A DNA stretch of 36,898 nucleotides from Ruminococcaceae bacterium UBA7147 (GTDB lineage: Bacteria; Bacillota; Clostridia; Oscillospirales; Acutalibacteraceae): the NCBI GenBank assembly GCA_002491825.1, contig DKWR01000007.1, positions 28,140-65,037 on the forward strand, given 5' to 3'. Position numbers and translations under genes: made by a program. Shown piece after piece: positions 16,639-25,342 of this stretch. Each line of letters opens with the position of its first letter. Position 1 is the first letter of the stretch. The notes under the pieces were generated by a model. The model searched no databases. It saw nothing but the letters and a program-made list of their open reading frames with translations, and was not told the origin of the DNA.

Positions 16639-19062
16639 TTACTTAAGATAGTCTGAAGAACCGCCGATTGCACCGTTGATGCCTGTGAAGCCTGAAGCGC
16701 AGCATACGTATACTCTCATATTAGCCTTACCGATTGAAGGAACTGTGAGTGTACCGTTTGTAACGTTCTGAACATCACCTGTAACTGCATCAATATATGT
16801 GCCGTTGGGGATATTTTTGAATGTTGCACCGCTTGAAACTGTTACGAGTGCAAGGCTGTCTACGCCCTCGTTCTTGTTAGTATAACGACGGATGAAAGAC
16901 ATATTGCCGTCTGATACATAGTCGCTGGAAGCTGTGTACTGACCTTTCTGAAGTGCAGGAATTGCACGACGGATAGCGTTAAGCTTTGAAAGGTGCTTTG
17001 AAAGAGGACTTGCAAGAGTATCTGCAACTGTACCTGAAGCTGTGTATTCGCTAAAGTCGGTAGCAGTTACATTACCTTCAAGGTAATCACCGAAATAAGC
17101 ACGACCTGTGTCTTCAAGTGCAATATTCGGACCTAAGTCAATGACCTCACCCTTCTTGAACTCTACCTCTGAACCATAGTACAGACATGGAATACCACGG
17201 AATGTAAACATAAGATCAAGGTTTTCTGCCCAAGTCTGTGTACCGCCTGAGAAACGTGTTGATTCCTTAGGCTGCTCGGGAGCATAGTCGTGAGAGTCAA
17301 CATACATTACATTGTATGTTGCGTCATTGTAATACTGGTCATTACCCTTTGCAAAGTTATAGGCGTTGCTTGCATTACCAAACATTCTGTGCATCTGGAA
17401 GTCAATACCTTCCATACCTGATGCCATAGATCTGTCAGGAGTATGATACTCAATACCCTTAAGGTATGCATTATCCGATGTAGGCTGATCATCCGGATTA
17501 TCCTCTTCAAGATAATGATCAAATGTAATATTCATATTGTTGTTAATGTCTTCAGCAGTTGTACCCCAGCTCCACTGGTCAGCCCACTTGCTGTTAGACT
17601 CTTTCCATGTGTAGTAAGGAGTTGACTCCTCGGCATGGCCTCTGTACCAAATCTGTGTATAACGTGTGCAGATTTCGCCGAACATTAGGAAGTTAGACTT
17701 ACCTGCTGCCTTTGCATTGTCAAGGAACTGCTGGTTATACATTAAGTTAAGAGAAATTCTTGGAATATGACGAACTGTATCAACACGGAAGCCGTCAACG
17801 CCCATTTCAATGTAATTTGAGTAAGAATCTACTACATATTCAGCAACTGCGGGGTTCTCTGTGTTAAGGTCAACGCAGTCGCCGGCAATCTGAGCGTATT
17901 TACAGGTCCAGTCATCCCAGTTAAGGCTCTGGAAATATCCTGAGTGATAATAGTTGTTTGGATTATAAATATCACTCTGTGATACCTTATTCATATCATA
18001 ATCCTTAGCATCTGGATAGTTGCCTGTTGAGTTACCGTTATCACCTGTATAGGTTGTGTTCTTCATAAGATTAAGTCTCTGGCCATACTGGATTGCGCCT
18101 TTTTGCGCCCAATATTCTTCCGGAGAATTAAGTCCGAAGCTGCTGAGAAGATAATCTGTCGGAATCATTTCCTCCTCGATCTTACCTGTTTTTGTAATAT
18201 CGGAATTGAACATTGCGTCATAATCCTTTGTAAACAAAGGACTGAAGAAAGATTCACCGAAGTTACCTGTATGCTGCCATACAACGTCCTGGATAATCTT
18301 CATATCTTTTTCATGCACTGCATGGATAAGGTCTTCATAGGTGAAGTTATCACTTTCATAACGACGGTCAACTGTGCTAAAGTCCATAGCGTGATAGCCG
18401 TGGTAGTCGTAACCTGAAGCGTTTGTTACAACTGGTGTAACCCAGATTGCAGAGAAACCAAGAGCCTTGATGTAGTCGAGCTTGTCGGCAAGACCTTTGA
18501 AGTCACCACGCCAAGCGGGGTCGCTGTCGGGGTTATTTGCCTGACCGTCATCCCAGCAGTGAACGTTGTTGCCTGAGTCTCCGTCATAGAAACGAGTTGT
18601 CATAACAAAGTAGATTGTTTCTTCACGCATATCTACTTCTTCTACAGGGTCTGGGTCGTCACGGTTATACTTGTACCATTTACCCTCATCACACCACCAC
18701 TCGTTAGCAGAAGTAAGCATCTTCTCGCTTGAGTACTGGTTGCCCTTTGCGTCAGTTACAATAGCATTTACCTTTGTAACGTTGGGAACATAATAATTAA
18801 ACCAACCGTTTGCGCTTGTCATCTTTTCACCTGGATAAGACTTTGACATTGCGCTGTTTGTAGGAAGCGAGTTCCATAAGTAGATGTATGGCTGTGTTAA
18901 ATCCTTGTGTCTTACGTGAATTGTAATTCCGGTTGTTTCAGCAGTGTCTGCCGCAACTTCATTTGAATCTGAAGTCTCGGCAGCACTTACTGTGAAAATT
19001 CCTGCGGAAACTACTAACATAAGAACAAGAACAAGAGCACATAGCTTTTTAATTCCTGTCAT
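16639..19062 (-). CDS. Secreted alpha-amylase, CBM26-like module plus GH13 catalytic domain
   Basis: 807 aa. Signal peptide at residues 1-27 (LCALVLVLMLVVSAGIFTVSA). Residues 44-131 resemble a CBM26 starch-binding module (YIYLWN, PGEKM, WFNYYVP, W rich end). GH13 domain about 147-700 with region I DVVWQH (259-264), region II GFRVDTVRH (nucleophile D428), region III FGEI (acid/base E463) and region IV DSHD (D592), and then a C-terminal beta domain ending near 790. It hydrolyses alpha-1,4 glucan outside the cell. No dockerin, LPXTG or membrane anchor is visible; the C-terminus is SGFTGINGAIGGSSDYLK. GGGAG is 7 bases before ATG. Second gene of an operon with the dockerin protein 40 bases upstream. 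Confidence 0.93.
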   Translation of the reverse strand: MTGIKKLCALVLVLMLVVSAGIFTVSAAETSDSNEVAADTAETTGITIHVRHKDLTQPYIYLWNSLPTNSAMSKSYPGEKMTSANGWFNYYVPNVTKVNAIVTDAKGNQYSSEKMLTSANEWWCDEGKWYKYNRDDPDPVEEVDMREETIYFVMTTRFYDGDSGNNVHCWDDGQANNPDSDPAWRGDFKGLADKLDYIKALGFSAIWVTPVVTNASGYDYHGYHAMDFSTVDRRYESDNFTYEDLIHAVHEKDMKIIQDVVWQHTGNFGESFFSPLFTKDYDAMFNSDITKTGKIEEEMIPTDYLLSSFGLNSPEEYWAQKGAIQYGQRLNLMKNTTYTGDNGNSTGNYPDAKDYDMNKVSQSDIYNPNNYYHSGYFQSLNWDDWTCKYAQIAGDCVDLNTENPAVAEYVVDSYSNYIEMGVDGFRVDTVRHIPRISLNLMYNQQFLDNAKAAGKSNFLMFGEICTRYTQIWYRGHAEESTPYYTWKESNSKWADQWSWGTTAEDINNNMNITFDHYLEEDNPDDQPTSDNAYLKGIEYHTPDRSMASGMEGIDFQMHRMFGNASNAYNFAKGNDQYYNDATYNVMYVDSHDYAPEQPKESTRFSGGTQTWAENLDLMFTFRGIPCLYYGSEVEFKKGEVIDLGPNIALEDTGRAYFGDYLEGNVTATDFSEYTASGTVADTLASPLSKHLSKLNAIRRAIPALQKGQYTASSDYVSDGNMSFIRRYTNKNEGVDSLALVTVSSGATFKNIPNGTYIDAVTGDVQNVTNGTLTVPSIGKANMRVYVCCASGFTGINGAIGGSSDYLK

Positions 19063-19102
19063 AATAATCTCCCTGTTTTATAACATTATAAATGCCTAAT
19101 AA

Positions 19103-20719
19103 TTACTTGTTAAGCATTGACTGAATTGTTGTAGCATCCTTAACAGAAATTCTGCCGTCACCGTCAACATCGCCGACTTTGAGGCTTATCTGACTGTATT
19201 CAGGATATTCTGCCAAATGCTTCTGGATGTATGTTGCATCATTAACTGTGAGTGCACCGTCACCGTCAACGTCGCCTAAAACTACAGGTGAAGTTGTTGT
19301 AGTGGGAACAGGTGATGTTGTTGTGGGAACAGGAGCCGTTGTTGTAGGAACGGGTGCTGTTGTTGTGGGAACAGGAGCCGTCGTTGGGGGAACGGGAGCT
19401 GTTGTAGGAACTGTTACATCACTGTTTGTAGCTGTGTACTTATAAGTCTTGTTTACAGTTGTGTTATCAGAACCCTGAACGTAAACATTAACTGTATAAT
19501 CGCCGAGCATTGTGGGTGTGAAAGAATATGTGTTGTTGAGTGTGTAGTAAGGAATATTCTTAACACCGTTAGGATCGGTTACAATATACTTGTAGAAGAG
19601 AAGGTTTGTACCTGTCTTACCGCCGCCTGCTTTTACAGAAACGGTTGCAGGTTTATTAACCTTGATTAAGTTGTTGTTTGCAGGGAATACACTCTTGATG
19701 ATAGGCTTAACAAGAGCTGAGTCGTCATCAACCTTAACAGTTGTTGTACGGCTGTTTTCGTTGCCCTCTGTATCCTTGAAATCAAAATTGATTGTGTATG
19801 TGCCTGCTGTCTGGGGAGTCCATACAACAGAGTTTGTGCTGCTGAAATTAGAAATAACAGAAGTGCCGCCGTTTTCATTTGTTACAGAGAACTTGTAGCT
19901 TACTGCTGCGCCGTTTCTGTTCTGTGCGTCAGCAGAAAGTATTACGTCTGTATCAATGTAAACGCCTGTAGCAGGGTCAGCTGTGTAAGACTTAACCTGA
20001 AGGTCGCTTAAATCGTAAACAGACCATTCACCTGTCTTGTTGTTGTAAATCTGACCGTCCTTTGTTGTGAGGTCGCCTGTCTTGTTCTTGTCAGAACCGC
20101 TATTGAATATGCATTTAGAATAAGCTTTTGATGAAGTATACATATATACATCATCGCCGATGCTTGTCATTGCTTCGCCCGGCCAAGCTTTATTGTTGCC
20201 TGCACCATCAGTCCACATATAGCAGTGAGCAGATGACCAGCCTGCCTCGTTCTTGAGGTAAACTGTTACGCCGTCGCCGCTTGATGTGGGAGCCTGTGTA
20301 GCTGTTGTTGCGGTTGTTGCAGTAGTAGCAGTTGTTGCGCTTGTGGGAGCATCAACGTAAGTAGACCATGTGCCTGCTTTTAAATCATAGATTTTGCCGT
20401 TGCCTGCATAAGCGATGGTGTCGGTCTGACCGGCTCCGTTGTTGCCGTTAGTGAAGATAATCTTGTCAAAGTCGCCGGAAACGTTGTATGAATATACGTC
20501 ACCTTCAACCTTTGTCATCTCAACACCGGGCCAAGCATGGTTATTGCCTACGCCGTCTTTCCACATATAGGCATGGACCTTGCTCCAACCGTTATTGAGT
20601 TTACAATAAACAGTATCTCCGGATGCCGCAAAGGCACCAACAGTACCGACACAAACTGCCGAAACTGCAAGTATTAAGCAGAGAATAAGACTTAATACTT
20701 TATGTTGTTTTCTTACCAT
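19103..20719 (-). CDS. Dockerin-bearing starch-binding protein with two CBM26-like modules (amylosome component)
   Basis: 538 aa. Signal peptide 1-32. CBM26-like module 1 (36-121) and module 2 (151-235) share AYMWKDGVGNNHAWPG / CYMWTDGAGNNKAWPG cores. A Thr/Ala linker (126-142) joins them. Two Ig-like or PKD-like domains cover about 240-331 and 336-431, then a Pro-Thr linker (437-478). A type I dockerin (481-538) has calcium loops at D483-VDGDG and D517-VDGDG. No catalytic domain. It probably binds starch granules and docks onto a cohesin scaffold, like the non-catalytic Sas/Doc proteins of Ruminococcus bromii (resemblance recalled, not checked). GGAGG before ATG. The repeats in both linkers are prone to length change. 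Confidence 0.9.
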   Translation of the reverse strand: MVRKQHKVLSLILCLILAVSAVCVGTVGAFAASGDTVYCKLNNGWSKVHAYMWKDGVGNNHAWPGVEMTKVEGDVYSYNVSGDFDKIIFTNGNNGAGQTDTIAYAGNGKIYDLKAGTWSTYVDAPTSATTATTATTATTATQAPTSSGDGVTVYLKNEAGWSSAHCYMWTDGAGNNKAWPGEAMTSIGDDVYMYTSSKAYSKCIFNSGSDKNKTGDLTTKDGQIYNNKTGEWSVYDLSDLQVKSYTADPATGVYIDTDVILSADAQNRNGAAVSYKFSVTNENGGTSVISNFSSTNSVVWTPQTAGTYTINFDFKDTEGNENSRTTTVKVDDDSALVKPIIKSVFPANNNLIKVNKPATVSVKAGGGKTGTNLLFYKYIVTDPNGVKNIPYYTLNNTYSFTPTMLGDYTVNVYVQGSDNTTVNKTYKYTATNSDVTVPTTAPVPPTTAPVPTTTAPVPTTTAPVPTTTSPVPTTTTSPVVLGDVDGDGALTVNDATYIQKHLAEYPEYSQISLKVGDVDGDGRISVKDATTIQSMLNK

Positions 20720-21017
20720 AATGATTTTCCTCCATATTCATTAAGTATGGTTGTCCGTGTGAAGTCACTCAACACTACTCCACAATTACAACATTATTTT
20801 ACAATAGTTAAAGATTAATTATTTTCTTTTTTAGAAAATAATACCATTTTTACCTTACAAAAAAACAAGCTTATATTTGTGCACTTTTTACAATAGTTAT
20901 AGCATAAGATAAAAAAAGATAAACAAAAGCAAAACTCGGAACAAAATATTGAAATTTCGTCCTGCGTTTTCGTATTATTTTCAGGTATAAAAATAATTCT
21001 ATATCTTCATATATTGT
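20720..21017 (-). promoter_or_regulatory. Upstream control region of the starch operon
   Basis: Gene-free stretch of 298 bases. Two identical 14-base repeats TTTTACAATAGTTA at 20797-20810 and 20886-20899 (minus strand TAACTATTGTAAAA) lie on either side of a perfect palindrome ATTATTTTCT / AGAAAATAAT (20818-20842). A weak minus-strand promoter, TTGTTT, 19 bases, TATTAT (-10 at 20838-20843, with TGG before it), would have its -10 inside the palindrome. These look like operator sites for a regulator of starch use; the regulator is not in the window. Confidence 0.4.
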
Positions 21018-22289
21018 TTAAGATTTTTCAGATTTAATTTTGTCCCAATAGGCTTTGAATGCTTGTTCATTTTTGTTATCACCGTATCTGTAGTAAACCC
21101 TGTTTCTGATTTCATCAGGCAGATATTGCTGTTTAATGTAGTGATTTTCAAAATCGTGCGGATAAAGATAGAACTGACCTTTATTCTGATTATCCTCACC
21201 GTCGTAGTGCATATTCTGAAGCTGTCTTGGTACAGGTCCGGTTTTGCCGTTCTTAACGTCCTGCATTGCAAGGTTTATGCCCATATAAGCAGAATTGGAT
21301 TTCGGCGCATTGCACACCATTACAACTGCGTCGGCAAGGGGGATTCTCGCCTCGGGAAGCCCGACGTCACGAGCAATATCTACACAGGATTTTACAATCG
21401 GAATAAGCTGTGGATAAGCCACTCCTACGTCCTCACAGGCGCACACCATAAGTCTGCGGCAGGCACTAATCAAATCGCCAGCTTCAAGCAGTCTTGCAAG
21501 ATAGTGCAGAGCGGCGTCGGTATCACTGCCGCGCATACTTTTCTGATAAGCAGAAACAATATCATAATGCTCGTCGCCGTCTTTATCGTAACGGAGGGCA
21601 CTTTTCTGCACAAGCTGCTCAACAATTTCAAGCGTGACCTTTCTTGTATCTCCCTCAATATCAGCCGAAATAACGGAAAGCTCGAGCGCATTCATCGCCT
21701 TGCGAACATCTCCGCCACAGCCTGAGGCAATTTTTTCGGCACACTCGGAGGGCAAATCAATCTTTATTCCCTGTTCCTGCTCCAGAAGCTCTGCGGCACG
21801 GTAAACCGCCCTTACCACCTCGTCGGACGGAACGGACTTGAACTCAAACACCGTTGAACGGCTTAAAATTGCGTTATATACATAGAAATACGGATTTTCC
21901 GTTGTGGAGGCAATCAGTGTAATACTGCCGTTTTCAATGTATTCAAGCAGAGTCTGCTGTTGTTTCTTATTGAAATACTGAATCTCGTCAAGATATAGCA
22001 AAATTCCGTTTATGCCCGAAAAGGTATTTATCTGTGATACAATATCCTTGATGTCTGCCGTAGAGGCTGTTGTGCCGTTGAGTTTTTTGAGCGTTTTGTT
22101 TGTCTTGTTTGCAATATAGGTTGCAAGGGTTGTTTTGCCAACGCCCGACGGACCGTAAAAAATAAGATTCGGTATTTCTCCGCTCTCTATTATTCTGCGA
22201 AGCGGCTTGTCAGGTGCAAGCAGATGCTTCTGCCCTACAATATCGTCAAGCGACTGCGGACGAAAACGGTCGGCAAGAGGTTTTTTCAT
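21018..22289 (-). CDS. rarA: Replication-associated recombination protein A (RarA/MgsA)
   Basis: About 423 aa. AAA+ ATPase of the clamp-loader clade, acting on stalled replication forks. It has Walker A GPSGVGKTTLA and a DEIQ-type Walker B (LYLDEIQYFNKKQQ), a sensor 1 TTENPYF and the C-terminal tetramerisation domain with the RarA motif LPEARIPLADAVV and the NAPKSNSAY segment. I start at ATG 22289 (MKKPLADRFRPQSLDDIVGQ) because AAAGGAGG is 7 bases ahead; the upstream in-frame ATG 22307 has no ribosome site. It lies after glyA with a 96-base gap that contains a palindrome. Confidence 0.95.
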   Translation of the reverse strand: MKKPLADRFRPQSLDDIVGQKHLLAPDKPLRRIIESGEIPNLIFYGPSGVGKTTLATYIANKTNKTLKKLNGTTASTADIKDIVSQINTFSGINGILLYLDEIQYFNKKQQQTLLEYIENGSITLIASTTENPYFYVYNAILSRSTVFEFKSVPSDEVVRAVYRAAELLEQEQGIKIDLPSECAEKIASGCGGDVRKAMNALELSVISADIEGDTRKVTLEIVEQLVQKSALRYDKDGDEHYDIVSAYQKSMRGSDTDAALHYLARLLEAGDLISACRRLMVCACEDVGVAYPQLIPIVKSCVDIARDVGLPEARIPLADAVVMVCNAPKSNSAYMGINLAMQDVKNGKTGPVPRQLQNMHYDGEDNQNKGQFYLYPHDFENHYIKQQYLPDEIRNRVYYRYGDNKNEQAFKAYWDKIKSEKS

Positions 22290-22324
22290 TTGAAAGCCTC
22301 CTTTCATTATATATGTAAAAACTT

Positions 22325-22352
22325 CGGGAACGACAGACTGCCGTTCCCTGCA
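22325..22352. repeat. Palindromic repeat (copy B), possible weak terminator after glyA
   Basis: GGGAACG (22326-22332) and CGTTCCC (22342-22348) form a 7-bp stem. On the minus strand the sequence GAAGTTTTTAC follows, a poor T tract. The element matches the palindromes at 17-43 and 32741-32766 in length and in its CGG...CAG...CCGTTCCCT frame, so it is more probably a member of that repeat family. Confidence 0.5.
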
Positions 22353-22385
22353 TTGTTGATTGATAAAAACAATTTATATTATTGA

Positions 22386-23642
22386 TTATTCGTACAGAGG
22401 ATATTTTTTGCAAATAGCCTCAACGCCTGCTCTCACCTTATCTCTGCTGTTCTCGTAATCGTTGAGAACGAGTGTGATATACTCGGCAATAAGATCCATA
22501 TCTTCCTCGTTAAGACCTCTTGTTGTAACTGCGGCTGTACCGATTCTTACGCCGCTTGTAACGAACGGTGAACGTGGTTCGCCGGGGATAGTGTTCTTGT
22601 TTACGGTGATGTAGCAGTCGTCAAGACGAGCCTCAAGCTCCTTGCCCGTAACGTCTGTATCACGTAAGTCGAGCAGAAGAACGTGATTGTCAGTACCGCC
22701 GGAAACGAGCTTGTTACCTCTTTTGACAAGTCCGTCAGCAAGTGCCTTGCAGTTTGAAACGACCTTTGCGCCGTACTCCTTGAACTCGGGCTTTAAAGCC
22801 TCGCCGAAGCAAACAGCCTTTGCGGCGATTGTGTGCATAAGAGGACCGCCCTGTGTTCCGGGGAAAATAGCCTTGTCAATCTGCTTTGCAAACTCCTCAC
22901 GGCAGAGGATAAGTCCGCCACGAGGTCCACGGAGAGTTTTATGAGTTGTTGTTGTAACAAATTCGCAGTAAGGAACAGGGTTGGGATGAACGCCTGCGGC
23001 TACAAGACCTGCGATGTGAGCCATATCTACCATAAGATATGCGCCGACCTCGTCTGCAATTTCTCTGAACTTTGCAAAATCAATGATTCTCGGATAAGCA
23101 GAAGCACCTGCTACTATAAGCTTCGGCTTGCACTCTTTAGCCTTTTCAAGCACCTTGTCATAGTCAATTCTGTGTGTAACAGGGTCAACGCCGTAAGCTA
23201 CAAAGTTGAAGTATTTACCCGAAATATTTACGGGTGAGCCGTGAGTAAGGTGACCGCCCTCGTTGAGGTTCATTCCCATTACTGTGTCGCCCGGCTGGAG
23301 CATTGCAAAATAAACGGCTGTATTAGCCTGTGCGCCCGAGTGAGGCTGAACATTTGCGTGTTCTGCGCCGAAAAGCTCACAAGCACGCTTACGTGCGATT
23401 TCCTCAACAACGTCTACGCACTCGCAACCGCCGTAGTAACGCTTACCGGGATAGCCCTCGGCATACTTGTTTGTAAGGTGGCTTCCCATAGCCGCCATAA
23501 CGGCAGGTGAAACGAGGTTTTCGCTTGCGATAAGCTCAAGATTTCTGCGCTGTCTTTTAAGCTCGTCGGTCATAGCCTGACCTACCTCGGGATCGTAGCC
23601 GTTGAGATACTCAAGAGATGCGATGTTTGTTAATTCACTCAT
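22386..23642 (-). CDS. glyA: Serine hydroxymethyltransferase
   Basis: 418 aa, the normal bacterial length. PLP enzyme interconverting serine and glycine with tetrahydrofolate, giving one-carbon units. The PLP-binding lysine is K235 in [14 protein letters not shown]. Also visible are [13 protein letters not shown] at the start, [15 protein letters not shown] (60-74), the VDMAHIAGL segment (205-213) and the GTQGGPLMH substrate loop (about 258-266). AAGGGGA precedes ATG 23642. It follows dusB by 27 bases and is probably co-transcribed with it. Confidence 0.97.
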   Translation of the reverse strand: MSELTNIASLEYLNGYDPEVGQAMTDELKRQRRNLELIASENLVSPAVMAAMGSHLTNKYAEGYPGKRYYGGCECVDVVEEIARKRACELFGAEHANVQPHSGAQANTAVYFAMLQPGDTVMGMNLNEGGHLTHGSPVNISGKYFNFVAYGVDPVTHRIDYDKVLEKAKECKPKLIVAGASAYPRIIDFAKFREIADEVGAYLMVDMAHIAGLVAAGVHPNPVPYCEFVTTTTHKTLRGPRGGLILCREEFAKQIDKAIFPGTQGGPLMHTIAAKAVCFGEALKPEFKEYGAKVVSNCKALADGLVKRGNKLVSGGTDNHVLLLDLRDTDVTGKELEARLDDCYITVNKNTIPGEPRSPFVTSGVRIGTAAVTTRGLNEEDMDLIAEYITLVLNDYENSRDKVRAGVEAICKKYPLYE

Positions 23643-23669
23643 TTTAAATTCCCCTTATCTGAAATTCTT

Positions 23670-24650
23670 TTATATAAGATTAGCTGATAACGCCTTATCT
23701 TTTAATACATATAAATCCTGGAGCGTGGTAATTCTTCCTGCTTCGTTGCGAAGAGAAGCCGCTCCCCTCATTCCCTTAAAATAGCCTGCAACAAGCTTTC
23801 GAGCCTGTAAAAGCGCCATATGCTCTCCCTTGTATTCGACCATTTTTTCAATATGCCCGACCATAATATCAAGCTTTTCTTCAAGCGTCGGAAAGTGCAA
23901 AGGCTCTTCGGGATTTTCGAGATACGAATTTATCTGTGAAAAAATCCACGGATTGCCGAGCGTTGCCCTGCCGACCATTATAATATCACAGCCGGTTTTT
24001 TCAATAACCGACTTTGCTTTTTCTGCGCTGTCAATATCGCCGTTGGCAATTACGGGAATGTTTACGGCATTCTTCACCGCTCTGATTATATCGTAATCAA
24101 CAGGCGGTTTATAATACTGCATCCTCGTTCTGCCGTGAACGGTAATTGCGCCAGCACCTGCCTGTTCGCAGATTTTTGCTACCTCAACGGCGTTGGCGTT
24201 TTCATCGTCCCAGCCCTTGCGGATTTTTACGGTCACAGGCACGTCCGAAACGCTTACGACCTTACGGACAATTTCACCGCAAAGCCGGGGATTTCTCATT
24301 AATGCACTGCCGCTGCCGTTTGAGCTGATTTTCGGAGCAGGACAACCCATATTTATGTCAATAAAATCGGGATTGTTCTGCATTGCACGCTCTGCCGCAT
24401 CAGCCATACAGTCGGGTTCGTCTCCGAAAATCTGAATACCGCAGGGACGTTCACAATCGGAAATATCCATTAACTGCTCGCTCTTTTTGCTGTTGAAAGA
24501 AAGCGCCTTTGAGCTTACCATTTCGCTTATGCAAAGTCCTGCGCCGAACTTCATACAAAGCTCTCTGTATGCTCTGTCGCTCACGCCCGCCATCGGAGCA
24601 AGAACTGCACGGGATTTCAAGATAACCGAGCCTATTTTGTACTCGCCCAT
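23670..24650 (-). CDS. dusB: tRNA-dihydrouridine synthase (DusB type)
   Basis: About 326 aa from ATG 24650. FMN-dependent TIM barrel that reduces uridine in the tRNA D loop. Motifs: VLAPMAGVSDRAYRELC near the start, the catalytic cysteine in NMGCPAPKI, VTVKIRKGWDD, ITVHGRTRMQYY, VIANGDI and IMVGRATLGNPW. The longer frame to 24740 would add about 30 charged residues that overlap the upstream gene and do not fit the family, so it is rejected. The start lies 2 bases after the stop of the upstream surface-protein gene (TAAGTATG), so translation is probably coupled. Confidence 0.94.
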   Translation of the reverse strand: MGEYKIGSVILKSRAVLAPMAGVSDRAYRELCMKFGAGLCISEMVSSKALSFNSKKSEQLMDISDCERPCGIQIFGDEPDCMADAAERAMQNNPDFIDINMGCPAPKISSNGSGSALMRNPRLCGEIVRKVVSVSDVPVTVKIRKGWDDENANAVEVAKICEQAGAGAITVHGRTRMQYYKPPVDYDIIRAVKNAVNIPVIANGDIDSAEKAKSVIEKTGCDIIMVGRATLGNPWIFSQINSYLENPEEPLHFPTLEEKLDIMVGHIEKMVEYKGEHMALLQARKLVAGYFKGMRGAASLRNEAGRITTLQDLYVLKDKALSANLI

Positions 24651-24652
24651 AC

Positions 24653-25144
24653 TTATCTTCCCACTGCTTTTCTGCCGCTGACCTTTGTGCTGATAAGCAC
24701 TGCGGCGGCAACTATTATTCCCACTCCTACACAAGCCCATGAAATAATACCTGCTGTGTAGTTAGTGGAATACTGCTTTTTGCTGACCGTTTTTGAAACG
24801 GTGGGAGTCTGAATATACGAGGTTGTACTCTGCTGTGGCTCGACATACTGTGCCTGAGTCGGAGCTTCGGTTTCAGGCTCGTAAGGCTCTGTTTCCGTAG
24901 GAACATATTCGGTTGTTTCCTGCGGCAAAGGCTCTGTTTCGGGAATGTACTCGGTTGTTTCTTCCTGATACGATGATTCTGTCACATCAGGCTCGGTATA
25001 TTCAGGTTGGGTTTCAAAAGGCGCAGCCGTTGTATAATCGTTGTCGGTTTCATTTACCGCTAACGCCGAAAATCCGCTGAAAAACACAACGATTATTAAT
25101 ATAGAAAAGCAAACTGCTTTTTTAAGAAAATTAACAGATTTCAT
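24653..25144 (-). CDS. Small Thr/Glu/Pro-rich membrane-anchored surface protein
   Basis: 163 aa, family not recognised. Signal peptide (about 9-30, hydrophobic CFSILIIVVFFSGFSALA). A central low-complexity region (about 31-125) is rich in T, E, P and Y, with repeated YxPETEP / TTEYVPTE units. One membrane helix (about 131-152, GIISWACVGVGIIVAAAVLI) precedes a short basic tail (KVSGRKAVGR). No LPXTG sortase motif. The layout suggests an extracellular stalk held by a C-terminal helix. It has its own promoter (25186-25214) and is coupled to dusB. The repeats and composition make this a fast-evolving gene. Confidence 0.8.
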   Translation of the reverse strand: MKSVNFLKKAVCFSILIIVVFFSGFSALAVNETDNDYTTAAPFETQPEYTEPDVTESSYQEETTEYIPETEPLPQETTEYVPTETEPYEPETEAPTQAQYVEPQQSTTSYIQTPTVSKTVSKKQYSTNYTAGIISWACVGVGIIVAAAVLISTKVSGRKAVGR

Positions 25145-25185
25145 TTTAATACCCCATTTTTATGATATTTGGCGTATATATTTTG

Positions 25186-25214
25186 ATTATACCAAAGACT
25201 GCGACTTTATGCAA
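25186..25214 (-). promoter_or_regulatory. Promoter for the surface-protein/dusB transcript
   Basis: On the minus strand TTGCAT (25209-25214), exactly 17 bases, TATAAT (25186-25191) with TGG before the -10. The start is about 34 bases ahead of the ATG at 25144. Confidence 0.7.
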
Positions 25215-25259
25215 GCACTTTATTTTAGTATATAAATATATATAATTAGTGAAAAGATA

Positions 25260-25288
25260 TTGATTTTTTTGGTGATATAGTGTAAAAT
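25260..25288 (+). promoter_or_regulatory. Promoter for the phosphoribosyltransferase-like gene
   Basis: TTGATT (25260-25265), 17 bases, TAAAAT (25283-25288). The region 25145-25342 between the divergent genes holds this promoter and the one at 25186-25214. Confidence 0.5.
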
Positions 25289-25342
25289 TAAATTTACAAT
25301 AAATAGTTTTTATTGCAAATACCCAAACAGGAGGCCGATACT

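Noticed and set aside
19290..19420. Minisatellite-like direct repeats as a mobile or regulatory element
   Set aside because: They encode the Pro-Thr linker (APVPTTT units) of the dockerin protein and follow its codons.
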